Positions 35,897-45,655 of a stretch of 64,000 bases of DNA are shown piece after piece. Each line of letters opens with the position of its first letter. Position 1 is the stretch's first letter. The notes beneath the pieces were generated by a model that was not told where the DNA came from, made no database searches, and worked only from the letters and a program-made list of their open reading frames with translations. This DNA comes from CANLBN01 sp965230205 (GTDB taxonomy: Bacteria > Pseudomonadota > Gammaproteobacteria > Pseudomonadales > Cellvibrionaceae): NCBI GenBank assembly GCA_965230205.1, contig OZ245996.1, positions 1,054,001 through 1,118,000 on the forward strand. Reading direction: 5' to 3'. The translations under genes and the position numbers were made by a program.

Positions 35897-37684
35897 TTAT
35901 GCCTCAACCAGACTGACAACTGTCCAATCTAAATCGGGCACCTCCAATAAATGATCAGTGACTATAAATAATTCTTGCTTTGGCGACAATAAAAATAACT
36001 GAACCGCGTTTTTATTATCATTCTGATATTTTTCATAGGTATACGTTTCCGTCAGCTTTGTTTTTTTCATCTTCCAGCCCAGAGAAATCATACTGGCTAA
36101 TCGCTTATAACTTACATTGTCAGCCAGCAATTGGTAGCTCCTATAATCCTGAGCGACGCGATGTTTATCAGAATTTTCATTATCCATAGAGGCAGCAAGA
36201 GAGAACATATTTTCTCTTCCAAAATCACTTCGATAACGAGTTGCAACGACTGTATTCAACTCACTATTTGGAGCCAAAGCTAATAATTTGCCCATACCCA
36301 CCATATTTAAACGCTGATCAGCATATTCGGATGCGGGATTGCCATAGAAGGTTTCCAGGCCAGCCATGCGCGCTGCATGTATATTGCTACGGCTGGTTCC
36401 TGCCAGCAATACTCGAAAACCTAAATCTTTAATCGCTTCACCCAAGCATCGAGCTACGGAGTTAGCCCCCATGATCAGTATGCCTGTTGGCGGGGGTTCA
36501 GAGACGCCCAACCATTTTGCAAGCGGCCCGGCGGTAGCACTTTGCAGTATAACGGTGCCAACAATAACCATAAAAATAAGTGGTACCAATAAATGAACAT
36601 CACCAATAGTGGTGTCTTCTAAACGTAATGCGAATAGTGCAGACACGGCTGCAGCTACAATACCGCGAGGTGCAATCCAGCTCAGCAAACATTTCTCACG
36701 CCAGGTTAAATGGCTGCCAAAACTACACAACCAGATTGACACAGGCCTAGCGACTAATTGAATAATTAAAAAGAGCAATAACATATTTACATTGAGCGAT
36801 TGTATTTGTGCCCAATCCAAACGCGCAGCAAGAAGAATGAATAACCCAGAAATAAACAGTACGGTTAAATTTTCTTTAAAATTAAGAATACTGGCAATAT
36901 CAACGCCTCGCATATTAGCCAACCATAATCCCATCAGAGTAACGGCCAGCAACCCCGACTCTTCTGCAAAATGGTTAGATAAGGTAAACGATGAAAACAA
37001 CACTGTCAGCGTGGCTAAATTCTGCAAATACTCCGGCACCCATTGTCTACGCAGTACATACCCCAAAAAATAACCTGCGGCAATTCCTGCAACGGACCCA
37101 ATGATTATGATTTTTCCAAAAAGAAAAAGAGTATGGCCGATGGCATTACCCTGCGCTTGCAGAATAATAAATTCAAAAGTCACAACTGTTAGCAAAGCAC
37201 CAACAGGGTCAATTAAAATACCTTCCCACCGTAAAATATTCGCTACATTGGCATTTGGCCGCACTGTTCTCAACATCGGCATAATGACTGTTGGACCAGT
37301 AACAACACATAAGGCACCAAAAAGCACAGATAACTGCCAGGAAAAATGGAATAGATAATAGGCACTGGAACCAATAATAACCCAGGTCACTAGAGCGCCA
37401 AGTGTCACTAAACGAGTAATTGTATGGCTTAAGCCAGGCAGTTCTGACAGCTTTAGTGTCAAACTACCCTCAAATAAAATAATAGCGACAGCTAAAGATA
37501 CAAAAGGAAATAATAAATCGCCAAATAATTCGTCCGGCTTAACAACATCGAATACCGGACCAAGTAAAAAACCTACGATCAATAAAAATAAAATAGCAGG
37601 TAAACGTATGCGCCACGCAACCCACTGACAAAACATAGAAACAACACAGATAGAGGTAATAATTATAATAGTCGATTCATTCAT
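35897..37684 (-). CDS. NhaP-type cation:proton antiporter with cytosolic nucleotide domain
   Basis: 595 residues. About twelve membrane spans (1-395) with the CPA1 signature VTGPTVIMPMLRTVRPN and RWEGILIDPVGALL, which holds the transport Asp. The C-terminal ~190 residues contain a TrkA-N/Rossmann-like domain (GILIMGANSVARCLGEAIKDLGFRVLLAG), likely a regulatory ligand-binding part. Exchanges Na+ or K+ for H+; the ion is uncertain. The lipoprotein peptidase follows 28 bases after its stop. Confidence 0.9.
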   Translation of the reverse strand: MNESTIIIITSICVVSMFCQWVAWRIRLPAILFLLIVGFLLGPVFDVVKPDELFGDLLFPFVSLAVAIILFEGSLTLKLSELPGLSHTITRLVTLGALVTWVIIGSSAYYLFHFSWQLSVLFGALCVVTGPTVIMPMLRTVRPNANVANILRWEGILIDPVGALLTVVTFEFIILQAQGNAIGHTLFLFGKIIIIGSVAGIAAGYFLGYVLRRQWVPEYLQNLATLTVLFSSFTLSNHFAEESGLLAVTLMGLWLANMRGVDIASILNFKENLTVLFISGLFILLAARLDWAQIQSLNVNMLLLFLIIQLVARPVSIWLCSFGSHLTWREKCLLSWIAPRGIVAAAVSALFALRLEDTTIGDVHLLVPLIFMVIVGTVILQSATAGPLAKWLGVSEPPPTGILIMGANSVARCLGEAIKDLGFRVLLAGTSRSNIHAARMAGLETFYGNPASEYADQRLNMVGMGKLLALAPNSELNTVVATRYRSDFGRENMFSLAASMDNENSDKHRVAQDYRSYQLLADNVSYKRLASMISLGWKMKKTKLTETYTYEKYQNDNKNAVQLFLLSPKQELFIVTDHLLEVPDLDWTVVSLVEA

Positions 37685-37758
37685 ACTTCACTGTACCTAA
37701 TGACGCTATACATACTGTTATTAAAATTTTTAACTAGAGTTACAAAATATAATGGTTG

Positions 37759-38532
37759 TTACTTTTCTCGTTGTCTTACTGCTTCGAATAAACAAATACC
37801 TGTTGCTACTGATACATTCAAACTACTGACCGTTCCAAACATAGGAATACGAATCAGTCCATCACAGTTTTCACGCGTCAAACGACGCATTCCCTTACCT
37901 TCTGAACCCATAACTAAAGCTAAGGGCCCTTTAAGATCTGCTTGATAATGATGTTGCTCTGATTCACCGGCAGCACCCAAAATCCAAACGCCCTGCTGTT
38001 GTAACCACTGCAATGTCCTTGAGAGGTTTGTTACTCTAATCAAAGGAATTATTTCAGCAGCACCACATGCCACTTTAGCAACTGTTGGATTAAGAGAGGC
38101 TGAATTATCTTTAGGCACGATCACAAACTGTACGCCGGCTGCTTCTGCCGAACGTAAACAAGCGCCAAGGTTATGCGGATCCGTCACACCATCAAGTACT
38201 AAAATAAATGGAGTAACATTATCTTCTATCAATTTAGGTAAGTGGCTTTTTAGATAAGCCTCATCAAACATTTCAGTTTTAGCAGTGATGAGTATTGCAA
38301 CAACACCTTGATGATTAGCATCAACGTAGTTGTCCAACTCATCCCTGTTCATCCAGTGTATTGTTAATTGTTGTTTTTCAGCACTTTTCTGTATGACATT
38401 TAAACGCTTGTCATTACGCCCTTTTAACAGGCATAGCTCTTGTATTTGTTGTGATGAATTTTTTAAAAGTGCTTCAACAGCGTGGAACCCGTATACCACT
38501 TGTTTCTTATCGCTTTTACTAGCATTAGTCAT
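37759..38532 (-). CDS. rlmB: 23S rRNA (guanosine-2'-O-)-methyltransferase RlmB
   Basis: SpoU-family enzyme methylating G2251 of 23S rRNA. 257 residues. N-terminal L30e-like domain (VVYGFHAVEALLKN) and SPOUT domain with the three motifs: LDGVTDPHNLGACLRSAEAAG (motif 1), LVMGSEGKGMRRL (motif 2) and IPMFGTVSSLNVSVATGICLFE (motif 3). It follows rnr by 26 bases, the standard rnr-rlmB operon; in many relatives this pair follows purA, but here it is ~16 kb away from purA. Confidence 0.96.
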   Translation of the reverse strand: MTNASKSDKKQVVYGFHAVEALLKNSSQQIQELCLLKGRNDKRLNVIQKSAEKQQLTIHWMNRDELDNYVDANHQGVVAILITAKTEMFDEAYLKSHLPKLIEDNVTPFILVLDGVTDPHNLGACLRSAEAAGVQFVIVPKDNSASLNPTVAKVACGAAEIIPLIRVTNLSRTLQWLQQQGVWILGAAGESEQHHYQADLKGPLALVMGSEGKGMRRLTRENCDGLIRIPMFGTVSSLNVSVATGICLFEAVRQREK

Positions 38533-38558
38533 TATTTATTAATACTCATTAATCGACA

Positions 38559-41045
38559 TTATCTTTTTTTCTTTCTACTACTGGCTTTTTTAGCGTTTGT
38601 TTTTTTACTAGCAGCCTTTTTATTGGTTTTCTTTTTTCCAGCAGCGCCTGAGCGTTCATTTTTCCCAGTAGACCTTGTTTTGCTTCGAGCCTTGACCTTG
38701 CCACGACCACCCGAAGGTTTTTTAACATCAAGCCCACCAAAGTCACCTCGACGCAGCTTATCGCGAATACTGTCTTTTTTAATATTGGGCAATTGGCCAG
38801 CAGATTCTCCGGCCAGTTCAAAATCAACTTTACGTTCATCTAAATTTACCGCTATCACTTGAACCGTTAATTCATCCCCTAGACCAAATGTTTGCCGCGT
38901 ACGCTCGCCGACCAAGCGGTGGTGAGCCTCTTCGTAATGGTAATAATCAGAAGGCAAGGATGTTATATGAACTAATCCTTCAACATAGACGTCCAGAAGC
39001 TCTACAAACAAACCAAAGTTAGTGACACCAGTCACTATACCTTGGTAAATATCACCCACATGGTTTTGCAAATATTCACACTTGAGCCAGCTGACAACAT
39101 CTCGAGTCGCTTCATCTGCTCGGCGTTCAGCCATCGAGGTATGCTCACCCAAGCGCAGCATATCCTCAAGCGAATAAGGATATATCGCTTTCTTCGCCAG
39201 TATGCCAGCTCCTTTCACTCGACGCACATGGCTGGACTCTCGGCGACTACGAATCACTGAACGAATACCGCGGTGCACCAGTAAATCCGGATAGCGGCGG
39301 ATCGGCGACGTAAAATGAGTATAAGCAGGATACGCTAAACCAAAGTGACCATTATTATCAGGCTGGTACATGGCTTGCGATAAACTTCGCAACATCACCG
39401 TTTGAATAATTTTTGAATCAGGTCTATCTGCGATTTTTTTCAACAACGACTGATAATGGGAAGGGTTTGGGGAATCTTTACTGCGTAAGCTTAAACCCAG
39501 TTCTCCCAAAAATGTTCTTAGGTTTTCTAACTTCTGCTCTTTAGGTCCCTCGTGTACACGATATAAGCCATCCAACTCATGTTTCTCTAAAAAGCGCGCC
39601 GCACACACATTGGCACAGAGCATACATTCTTCAATGAGCTTATGGGCATCATTGCGAACGACGGGAACAATACGCTCGATTTTTCTCTCATTATCAAAAA
39701 GAATCCGTGTTTCAGTCGTTTCAAAATCAATGGCGCCTCGCGCTTCACGAATTTGTCGTAAAACACCATATAAGCTATACAATTCATCGATATGAGCAAT
39801 AATAGGAGAGTATTGCTGACGAATAGCGCTATTAGGTTCTTTGCTCTCTGCCAACATTTGACCAACTTGTGTGTATGTCAATCGGGCATGAGAATGAATA
39901 ACCGCTTCATAGAAGAAATAACCGCTGATACGACCCGATGCACTGATGGTCATTTCGCACACCATCGCCAATCGATCCACTTGTGGGTTCAGCGAGCACA
40001 AGCCATTCGAAAGCGCCTCCGGCAACATAGGTAAGACATAGTCAGGAAAATACACTGATGTACTACGGACCTCTGCCTCACGATCAAGCGCACTGGCAAA
40101 CGTTACATAGTGAGACACATCAGCTATTGCAACATACAAACGCCAGCCGCCAGCTTTTTTAGACTCACAGTAAACCGCATCATCAAAATCTCGGGCATCC
40201 TCTCCGTCAATCGTCACAAAGGGTAAATCACGCAGATCTATACGGTTTTTCTTATCAGCATCAGCAACCTCTGCAGGTAATTGCTTCGCCTCAGCGGTGA
40301 CATCTGCTGGCCACTCGTAAGGAATATCGTGAGCACGAATCGCGACGTCAATCTCCATACCGGGCGCCATATGATCACCGAGCACCTCCACAATCTCCCC
40401 CATAGGCAAATGATCGCGAGAGGGCTGTCGTGTGATTTCAACAGTAACGAACTGATTGTGACTGGCACCGAGGGTTTTATCCGAAGGCACTAAGACATCA
40501 TGCCCAAGGCGGGCATTATCTGGGCGAACTAAACCAATGCCATGCTCTTGAAAATAGCGCCCGACAAGTTGTTGCGTGTTATGAGCAACCACCTCTACAA
40601 TCACGCCATCACGCCGACCTCGAATACCAGTGGACGCCAGCCTGACCAATACCTCATCGCCGTCGAACACCTTGCGCATCTGACGAGAAGCCAGATAAAC
40701 ATCTTCTTCCTCACTATCAACGGGAATAACAAAGCCATAACCATCTCTGTGGCCTTGAACTCGCCCACGAATTAGCGACAACTTATCGACTCGGGCATAA
40801 GCTTGCTTGCGATTGCTGTGAATTTGCCCATCGCGCTCCATGGCGATAAGGCGGCGACGCAAGGCTTCAAAACCAGCTTCGTCACTAATACCTAAGGCTT
40901 TTACCAGTTTTTTATGTGGCATTGGCCCGATAGATTGATCGAGAATATCAAGAATATACTCGCGGCTAGCAATTGGATTCGAGTATTTTTTAGATTCGCG
41001 TTTAGCGTGTGGATCGGTTCTTTTCTTCACTTTATGAGGTATCAA
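38559..41045 (-). CDS. rnr: Ribonuclease R
   Basis: 3'-5' exoribonuclease that degrades structured RNA. 828 residues: N-terminal HTH/cold-shock domains (SREYILDILDQ..., RGRVQGHRDGYGFVIP), RNB catalytic domain with ITIDGEDARDFDDAVY-type metal site (near 270-290), S1 domain near 640-725 (GIVTGVTNFGLFVELLDVYVEGLVHI) and a long Lys-rich tail, typical of RNase R. Transcribed before rlmB. Confidence 0.97.
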   Translation of the reverse strand: MIPHKVKKRTDPHAKRESKKYSNPIASREYILDILDQSIGPMPHKKLVKALGISDEAGFEALRRRLIAMERDGQIHSNRKQAYARVDKLSLIRGRVQGHRDGYGFVIPVDSEEEDVYLASRQMRKVFDGDEVLVRLASTGIRGRRDGVIVEVVAHNTQQLVGRYFQEHGIGLVRPDNARLGHDVLVPSDKTLGASHNQFVTVEITRQPSRDHLPMGEIVEVLGDHMAPGMEIDVAIRAHDIPYEWPADVTAEAKQLPAEVADADKKNRIDLRDLPFVTIDGEDARDFDDAVYCESKKAGGWRLYVAIADVSHYVTFASALDREAEVRSTSVYFPDYVLPMLPEALSNGLCSLNPQVDRLAMVCEMTISASGRISGYFFYEAVIHSHARLTYTQVGQMLAESKEPNSAIRQQYSPIIAHIDELYSLYGVLRQIREARGAIDFETTETRILFDNERKIERIVPVVRNDAHKLIEECMLCANVCAARFLEKHELDGLYRVHEGPKEQKLENLRTFLGELGLSLRSKDSPNPSHYQSLLKKIADRPDSKIIQTVMLRSLSQAMYQPDNNGHFGLAYPAYTHFTSPIRRYPDLLVHRGIRSVIRSRRESSHVRRVKGAGILAKKAIYPYSLEDMLRLGEHTSMAERRADEATRDVVSWLKCEYLQNHVGDIYQGIVTGVTNFGLFVELLDVYVEGLVHITSLPSDYYHYEEAHHRLVGERTRQTFGLGDELTVQVIAVNLDERKVDFELAGESAGQLPNIKKDSIRDKLRRGDFGGLDVKKPSGGRGKVKARSKTRSTGKNERSGAAGKKKTNKKAASKKTNAKKASSRKKKR

Positions 41046-41129
41046 ATATAGTATTGATCGGTACTATACTTGAATGCAGGAATAGAGACCATACAGATCT
41101 CTAGCTGCCCAAAGATAATTGAGGGAATA

Positions 41130-42074
41130 CTAAGCAGCAATAATACGTTGAAAATCCCGCTCAATATCCAATGGTTTTAAAATTTTTTGATCACCAATAA
41201 CAACCAACTGCGATACAAGTTGCTCATCAGAAGCCTTATATTTTTCCAGGGTTGCGCGATAACCAACAAGGTCAAACTTAAAAAAAGTGCTTGGTTCGTC
41301 TGAAAAACATAATAAGCCCTTAGCTCTCAAACATACATCTGGAAGTGTTTGGGCAAATTTTTCAAAGCCGTGACGATCAATTAGTGCCTCTGTTTCACCA
41401 CTCCAATGCTGATATTTATTCTTATGATTTACCTTTTTTCGAAAAGGTGTTTGGCAATGACCACTTTGCTTACGTAGCAATTGACAGCCAGTGATTAATT
41501 CCATAGAAACCGTTGAGTACTCCGTCTCGACCATTTTGGTATAGGGTGCGGCTTCGCATAAAATATTTTTAATATGGCTTAACTGTTGCGTAGATGCAAT
41601 ATCTGATTTATTGAGAAGGATTAAATCACTTGCCACAGCGTGATCTATAATTTGCTCAGCATCTTCAAACTCTAGGCTAGAAAAACGTTCTGCATCTAAT
41701 AGGTATAAACGGGAATCTAATCGAGTGAGGCCAGCAGACTCCAATGCATCGATAGACGAATCCAGTGCACGAGGGTCAGCAACGCCACTCGCTTCAATAA
41801 CAATCATATCTGGCGGGCTCTCTTCACGAGAAAAGTCAGCGATAGACTCTATAAGATCATCATTTAACGAACAACATACGCATCCATTTTGTAATGAAAT
41901 ACGATCAGCTTCAACGGTTTCAACCAAAGTATGATCTATATTAATGTCACCAAAATCATTGACAAAAACGACAATACGCTTTCCATCGGCTTGAGATAAC
42001 ATTTGATTAACAAGAGTTGTTTTTCCCGAACCCAAAAAACCACCTATTGTTATAATTGGTAATCGCTCACTCAT
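41130..42074 (-). CDS. CobW/COG0523-family metal GTPase
   Basis: 314-residue G3E GTPase. P-loop GGFLGSGKTTL, the metal-binding C-x-C-C motif in NGCVCCSL, switch region IVIEASGVADP, base motif LNKSD and a C-terminal CobW_C domain. Family members insert Zn, Co or Fe into target enzymes. It is the last gene of the operon, 26 bases after an amidohydrolase, a metalloenzyme that may be its client; that is inference. Confidence 0.9.
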   Translation of the reverse strand: MSERLPIITIGGFLGSGKTTLVNQMLSQADGKRIVVFVNDFGDINIDHTLVETVEADRISLQNGCVCCSLNDDLIESIADFSREESPPDMIVIEASGVADPRALDSSIDALESAGLTRLDSRLYLLDAERFSSLEFEDAEQIIDHAVASDLILLNKSDIASTQQLSHIKNILCEAAPYTKMVETEYSTVSMELITGCQLLRKQSGHCQTPFRKKVNHKNKYQHWSGETEALIDRHGFEKFAQTLPDVCLRAKGLLCFSDEPSTFFKFDLVGYRATLEKYKASDEQLVSQLVVIGDQKILKPLDIERDFQRIIAA

Positions 42075-42100
42075 ATTATTTATCCAGATTTAAAGCCTTT

Positions 42101-43732
42101 TTAATTAACGGTTAATTCCGGCCACACTTGCTCACCGGCCAGATAAGTCGCCTCCACTTCGATATTGGCCAACGATGTTGGAACGCTCAACAAAGGATTA
42201 CTCTCTAGGATGACAAAATCAGCATATTTGCCCGGTGTTATAGAACCTAGCTTTTCTTCCATTCCTATTTGATAAGCCGCATCAATAGTGACAGAACGCA
42301 AAGCGGTTTCTATATCAATGCATTCCTCTTCACCTAAACAACGCCCATCCCCTGCCAACCTTGTGGTTGCTGCTTGCATTAACTGCAACGCAGAAGGATC
42401 TGTCATCGGTGTATCCGCATGAAGACTAATACGCATACCCTGCCTGACAGCAGAACCTGCTGGCATATAGTGTGCGGCACGTTCAGGACCAAAAAGCGCA
42501 TCTTCAATCGGTGCACCCCAATGAGTAATATGATTGATAAAAAAGCTACAAAGGACACCCAGATTATGAGCCCGTTCGACTTGATCACTACGCATTAGCG
42601 CACAGTGCTCTAATCTGAAACGATGATCAGGTCGAGGGTTTTTCTTCAGTAGCTCTTCAACTAAATCAAGAACCATATCAATTGTTCGATCACCTTGTGT
42701 ATGCACTGTCATCTGCCAACCTTCCTCAAAATAGGTGTAAACCATTTTTTCAAAATATTCTTGAGGATAGTTAGTTGAGCCAGTATGGCCCGGTTTGAGA
42801 TGCATTTTTTCTAAGGTAATTTCTGATTCTAAATAAGGTTGCGTCAACCAAATATTGCCAATAAAAGGAGAGCCATCGGCATGAATTTTTACACCAGCCA
42901 TCCACAAACGATCTTCACCAATCAATAAATTTTCTACACTCATATCAGCAGTCGTCGCTTGCTGATAAGCGGCAACTCTTGGCAATGGTAGCTTTTTCTT
43001 TAAAGCATTTAGATAATATGCCTTATAAAATGGCATATAGAGATGCTCAGTAACCGTTGTAATACCATTTTGAATTAAATCATTAATAGATACTTTGAAT
43101 TCATCACTTAAGCGGTCATCACCCCAGGCACCGTAAAAAGTTTCCAATGCCCGCCATGTAATGGCTTCTTCAATTTTCCCGGTTGGTCGCCCATTATTAT
43201 CTCGCTCGATAATACTGCCTGTCGGTGTTTCAAAATTTTCATCAATACCACAGGCATTAAACCCTGCAGAATTCATAAATAAAGCATGGCAGTTAGACGT
43301 TTGAATACCAATGGGGTTATTCGGTGCAATTTCATCAAGCAATTCTCTGGTTGGCATTTCCATATCGGGATGAAGCTGTGCATCCAGCCCGAAAAATAAA
43401 AGATATTCACCAGGTTTTGCAACGGCAACACGTCGTTTAACTTTTGCCAATAATGCTGCGTACGTTGGTACTGTTTCCGCACGAACATCAACAACTGGAG
43501 CACCACGTGTTTTAGCTGCCCATAGAGGATGTGAATGCGCATCAATGAAACCGGGCAATAGACATCGCCCAAGCAAATCAACCCGCACTCCACTTGAATT
43601 AAACTCTATTTCAAGATCATTAAGGTAACCAATCTGAAGGATTTTTCCATCACGCACAAGCACAGCTTCTGGTTGATCAAAATCTTTATCAACTGTAATT
43701 ATTGTGCCGCCAAAAAATAGTATATCGGTCAT
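42101..43732 (-). CDS. Amidohydrolase family 3 (YtcJ-like) metal-dependent hydrolase
   Basis: 543 residues. Begins with the typical DILFFGGTIITVDKDFDQPEAVLVRDGKI strand set, then the metal motif GFIDAHSHPLW (H-x-H). Later ligands appear in MTVHTQGDRTID, RLEHCALMRSDQV and SLHADTPMTDPSALQLM, all family hallmarks of Amidohydro_3. The group includes deformylases and hydrolases of N-substituted amides, so the substrate is not readable. In an operon with a betaine-type transporter it is probably the first catabolic step for the imported compound. Confidence 0.88.
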   Translation of the reverse strand: MTDILFFGGTIITVDKDFDQPEAVLVRDGKILQIGYLNDLEIEFNSSGVRVDLLGRCLLPGFIDAHSHPLWAAKTRGAPVVDVRAETVPTYAALLAKVKRRVAVAKPGEYLLFFGLDAQLHPDMEMPTRELLDEIAPNNPIGIQTSNCHALFMNSAGFNACGIDENFETPTGSIIERDNNGRPTGKIEEAITWRALETFYGAWGDDRLSDEFKVSINDLIQNGITTVTEHLYMPFYKAYYLNALKKKLPLPRVAAYQQATTADMSVENLLIGEDRLWMAGVKIHADGSPFIGNIWLTQPYLESEITLEKMHLKPGHTGSTNYPQEYFEKMVYTYFEEGWQMTVHTQGDRTIDMVLDLVEELLKKNPRPDHRFRLEHCALMRSDQVERAHNLGVLCSFFINHITHWGAPIEDALFGPERAAHYMPAGSAVRQGMRISLHADTPMTDPSALQLMQAATTRLAGDGRCLGEEECIDIETALRSVTIDAAYQIGMEEKLGSITPGKYADFVILESNPLLSVPTSLANIEVEATYLAGEQVWPELTVN

Positions 43733-43774
43733 GGCTAATTCTTAATTTTTATCTGTCTTATAAACACCAGCTTG

Positions 43775-44107
43775 TTAATCCATAGCCACATAACTATCAC
43801 GTAATTCGCCTGCTCTTTTTTGTGAATCAATAAACTCCTCATTAGTAAACAAAGGGATCACTTTATGATGCTGACACATCCCACTGGCTTCCGCTAAGTG
43901 CATATTGGCAGCAACACTTGCCATATCTGGCATTTCATAAATAAACATCATGTCGTACTCACCGCAGGTACCATAAGCATGAAGTAGTTTGCCTCCCATA
44001 GCTGGGACAGCGTTACGCGCCACCTCAGCACGATCACTGGGCATGTCTAGCATTTTTGCTTTTTTATCATTTTCATATTTAATCAACATTGCAACAAGTA
44101 CTGTCAT
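43775..44107 (-). CDS. GYD-domain protein
   Basis: 110 residues of ferredoxin-like character with the GYD pattern: VAMLIKYEND...., MGGKLLHAYGTCGEYDMMFIYEMPDMASVAANM. The family's function is unknown. It starts 3 bases after the ABC permease gene and precedes the amidohydrolase, so it is part of this catabolic operon. Such small alpha/beta proteins can be oligomeric enzymes or ligand sensors; nothing in the sequence decides. Confidence 0.78.
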   Translation of the reverse strand: MTVLVAMLIKYENDKKAKMLDMPSDRAEVARNAVPAMGGKLLHAYGTCGEYDMMFIYEMPDMASVAANMHLAEASGMCQHHKVIPLFTNEEFIDSQKRAGELRDSYVAMD

Positions 44108-44110
44108 TTC

Positions 44111-45655
44111 TTATCTCCGCTTACCTTGAATGATGCGATCAAGGATCATGGCACAAAATAAAATGGCTAAGCCAGCAAGAATGCCTTGACCCTCTGATGC
44201 GTATTGAAGTGCTTCTAGTACATCTTCCCCTAAACCTTTAGCGCCAATTAGTGATGCAATAACCACCATTGCAAGACTTAAGAGAATCGTTTGATTAATA
44301 CCAGCCATGATAGAAGGTGCCGCCAGCGGCAAGTCAACTTTCCAAAGCAGATAACGTTTATTCGCTCCAAATGCCATTGCGGCTTCACGCACTGATTCTG
44401 GCACACCTTTAAGGCCTAAAACCGTAAGGCGCACGACTGGAGAACCACCAAAAATCATCGTTGCAATAATCGCTGCTGGCTTACCAGTCCCAAAAAAAGC
44501 AATCACGGGAATCAAATAAACAAAGGCGGGCATTGTTTGCATAAAATCCAATATCGGCCGCACAAATGAATACAGTCGCGAACTTCGTGCACAGGCAATA
44601 CCCAAGGGAATACCCAACGCTATACTAATACAAGCGGCAGTACCTAATAGCGCCATCGTTTTCATGCTTTTGTCCCAAAAGCCAAGATAGCCGAGATAAG
44701 CTAATGCTGCTGCTGTAAAAATTGCCGCTCGCCATCCCGCAGAAAGACCGGTGAGCAACAAAATAAACCCACCCATTACCGGCCATGGCGTTTCTACAAA
44801 AACAGTTTCTAAGGCATCAAGTACTGTTTTAATCCCTAGCGTTAGCCCATCAAAAAACCATTCCGAACTAACCGCCGTTGAACTCATCCATTCCTTAATT
44901 CCATCAGCGATTCCCGTTTGTAATGCAGGATCAGTAGGAAAGCTTTGCAACATTTCTACCTGTGAAGGAAATCCAAACTTTAATGAACAGGCGATATAAG
45001 TAACCAGAGCTAAGGCTATTGCAATGATTGTTCGAGAAGCACTAATGCCTGCAGCAATTGAACGATCTGAACGCCATCGTGTATAGCGTTGTTGCAATGC
45101 AGGGTTCGCAATAACAGCTTGAATAATTTTAACGATAAACAATACTGTCACACCCGCCACAATCAGCATAAGTGCTGTATCTTGTGCGGCTTGCGCATCT
45201 GCTTTAATACCCACAACAGCACGCTCTAAAGAGGCTATTGCGTTTTCAAAAGTAGCGACTTTTTCAGGATCATTAATTTTTGCATTGGCTAATTGTTCAC
45301 GACGCACACTAAGCGTTTGCTCAATGCCACCTAAGCGCTGCAAGATAGGCGCACCTAGATCACCCCATATCCCACGCGCTACTTGCACAACCGCTAATGT
45401 CTCGATGGCAATAAAAGGTAAAAAATACGACCAAAGGTTTCGCACGCCAAACCAGATAGAACCCAACAACCATGCAGCCCAGTTAAAGGTAAATTTGAAA
45501 CCGCGTTGGTCGCCAATTTTCTTGAATTGATCGCGATAATAATCTGCATTACTACCTGCAAACTCTACTACGGCATCATCAAGATTACCTTGCTTTACAG
45601 GCTGTTGAGCATCTTGAATATTGTCAGCTTTATTAATATTGTCTAAGGTTTTCAT
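44111..45655 (-). CDS. ABC transporter permease, proline/glycine betaine type
   Basis: 514 residues, larger than ProW. An N-terminal part has hydrophobic segments (NWAAWLLGSIWFGVRNLWSYFLPF) and a helical stretch. The C-terminal ProW-like domain carries the ATPase-contacting EAA loop VPESVREAAMAFGANKRYLLWKVDLPLA and PILDFMQTMPAFVYLIPVIAFFG. Its start overlaps the ATPase stop by 4 bases (ATGA), so the two are coupled. Substrate probably a quaternary amine or related zwitterion by family. Confidence 0.9.
   Translation of the reverse strand: MKTLDNINKADNIQDAQQPVKQGNLDDAVVEFAGSNADYYRDQFKKIGDQRGFKFTFNWAAWLLGSIWFGVRNLWSYFLPFIAIETLAVVQVARGIWGDLGAPILQRLGGIEQTLSVRREQLANAKINDPEKVATFENAIASLERAVVGIKADAQAAQDTALMLIVAGVTVLFIVKIIQAVIANPALQQRYTRWRSDRSIAAGISASRTIIAIALALVTYIACSLKFGFPSQVEMLQSFPTDPALQTGIADGIKEWMSSTAVSSEWFFDGLTLGIKTVLDALETVFVETPWPVMGGFILLLTGLSAGWRAAIFTAAALAYLGYLGFWDKSMKTMALLGTAACISIALGIPLGIACARSSRLYSFVRPILDFMQTMPAFVYLIPVIAFFGTGKPAAIIATMIFGGSPVVRLTVLGLKGVPESVREAAMAFGANKRYLLWKVDLPLAAPSIMAGINQTILLSLAMVVIASLIGAKGLGEDVLEALQYASEGQGILAGLAILFCAMILDRIIQGKRR

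Noticed and set aside
34840..35919. Longer start for the lipoprotein peptidase
   Set aside because: It overlaps the antiporter gene and destroys the lipoprotein signal; the TTG at 35868 gives a classic one.
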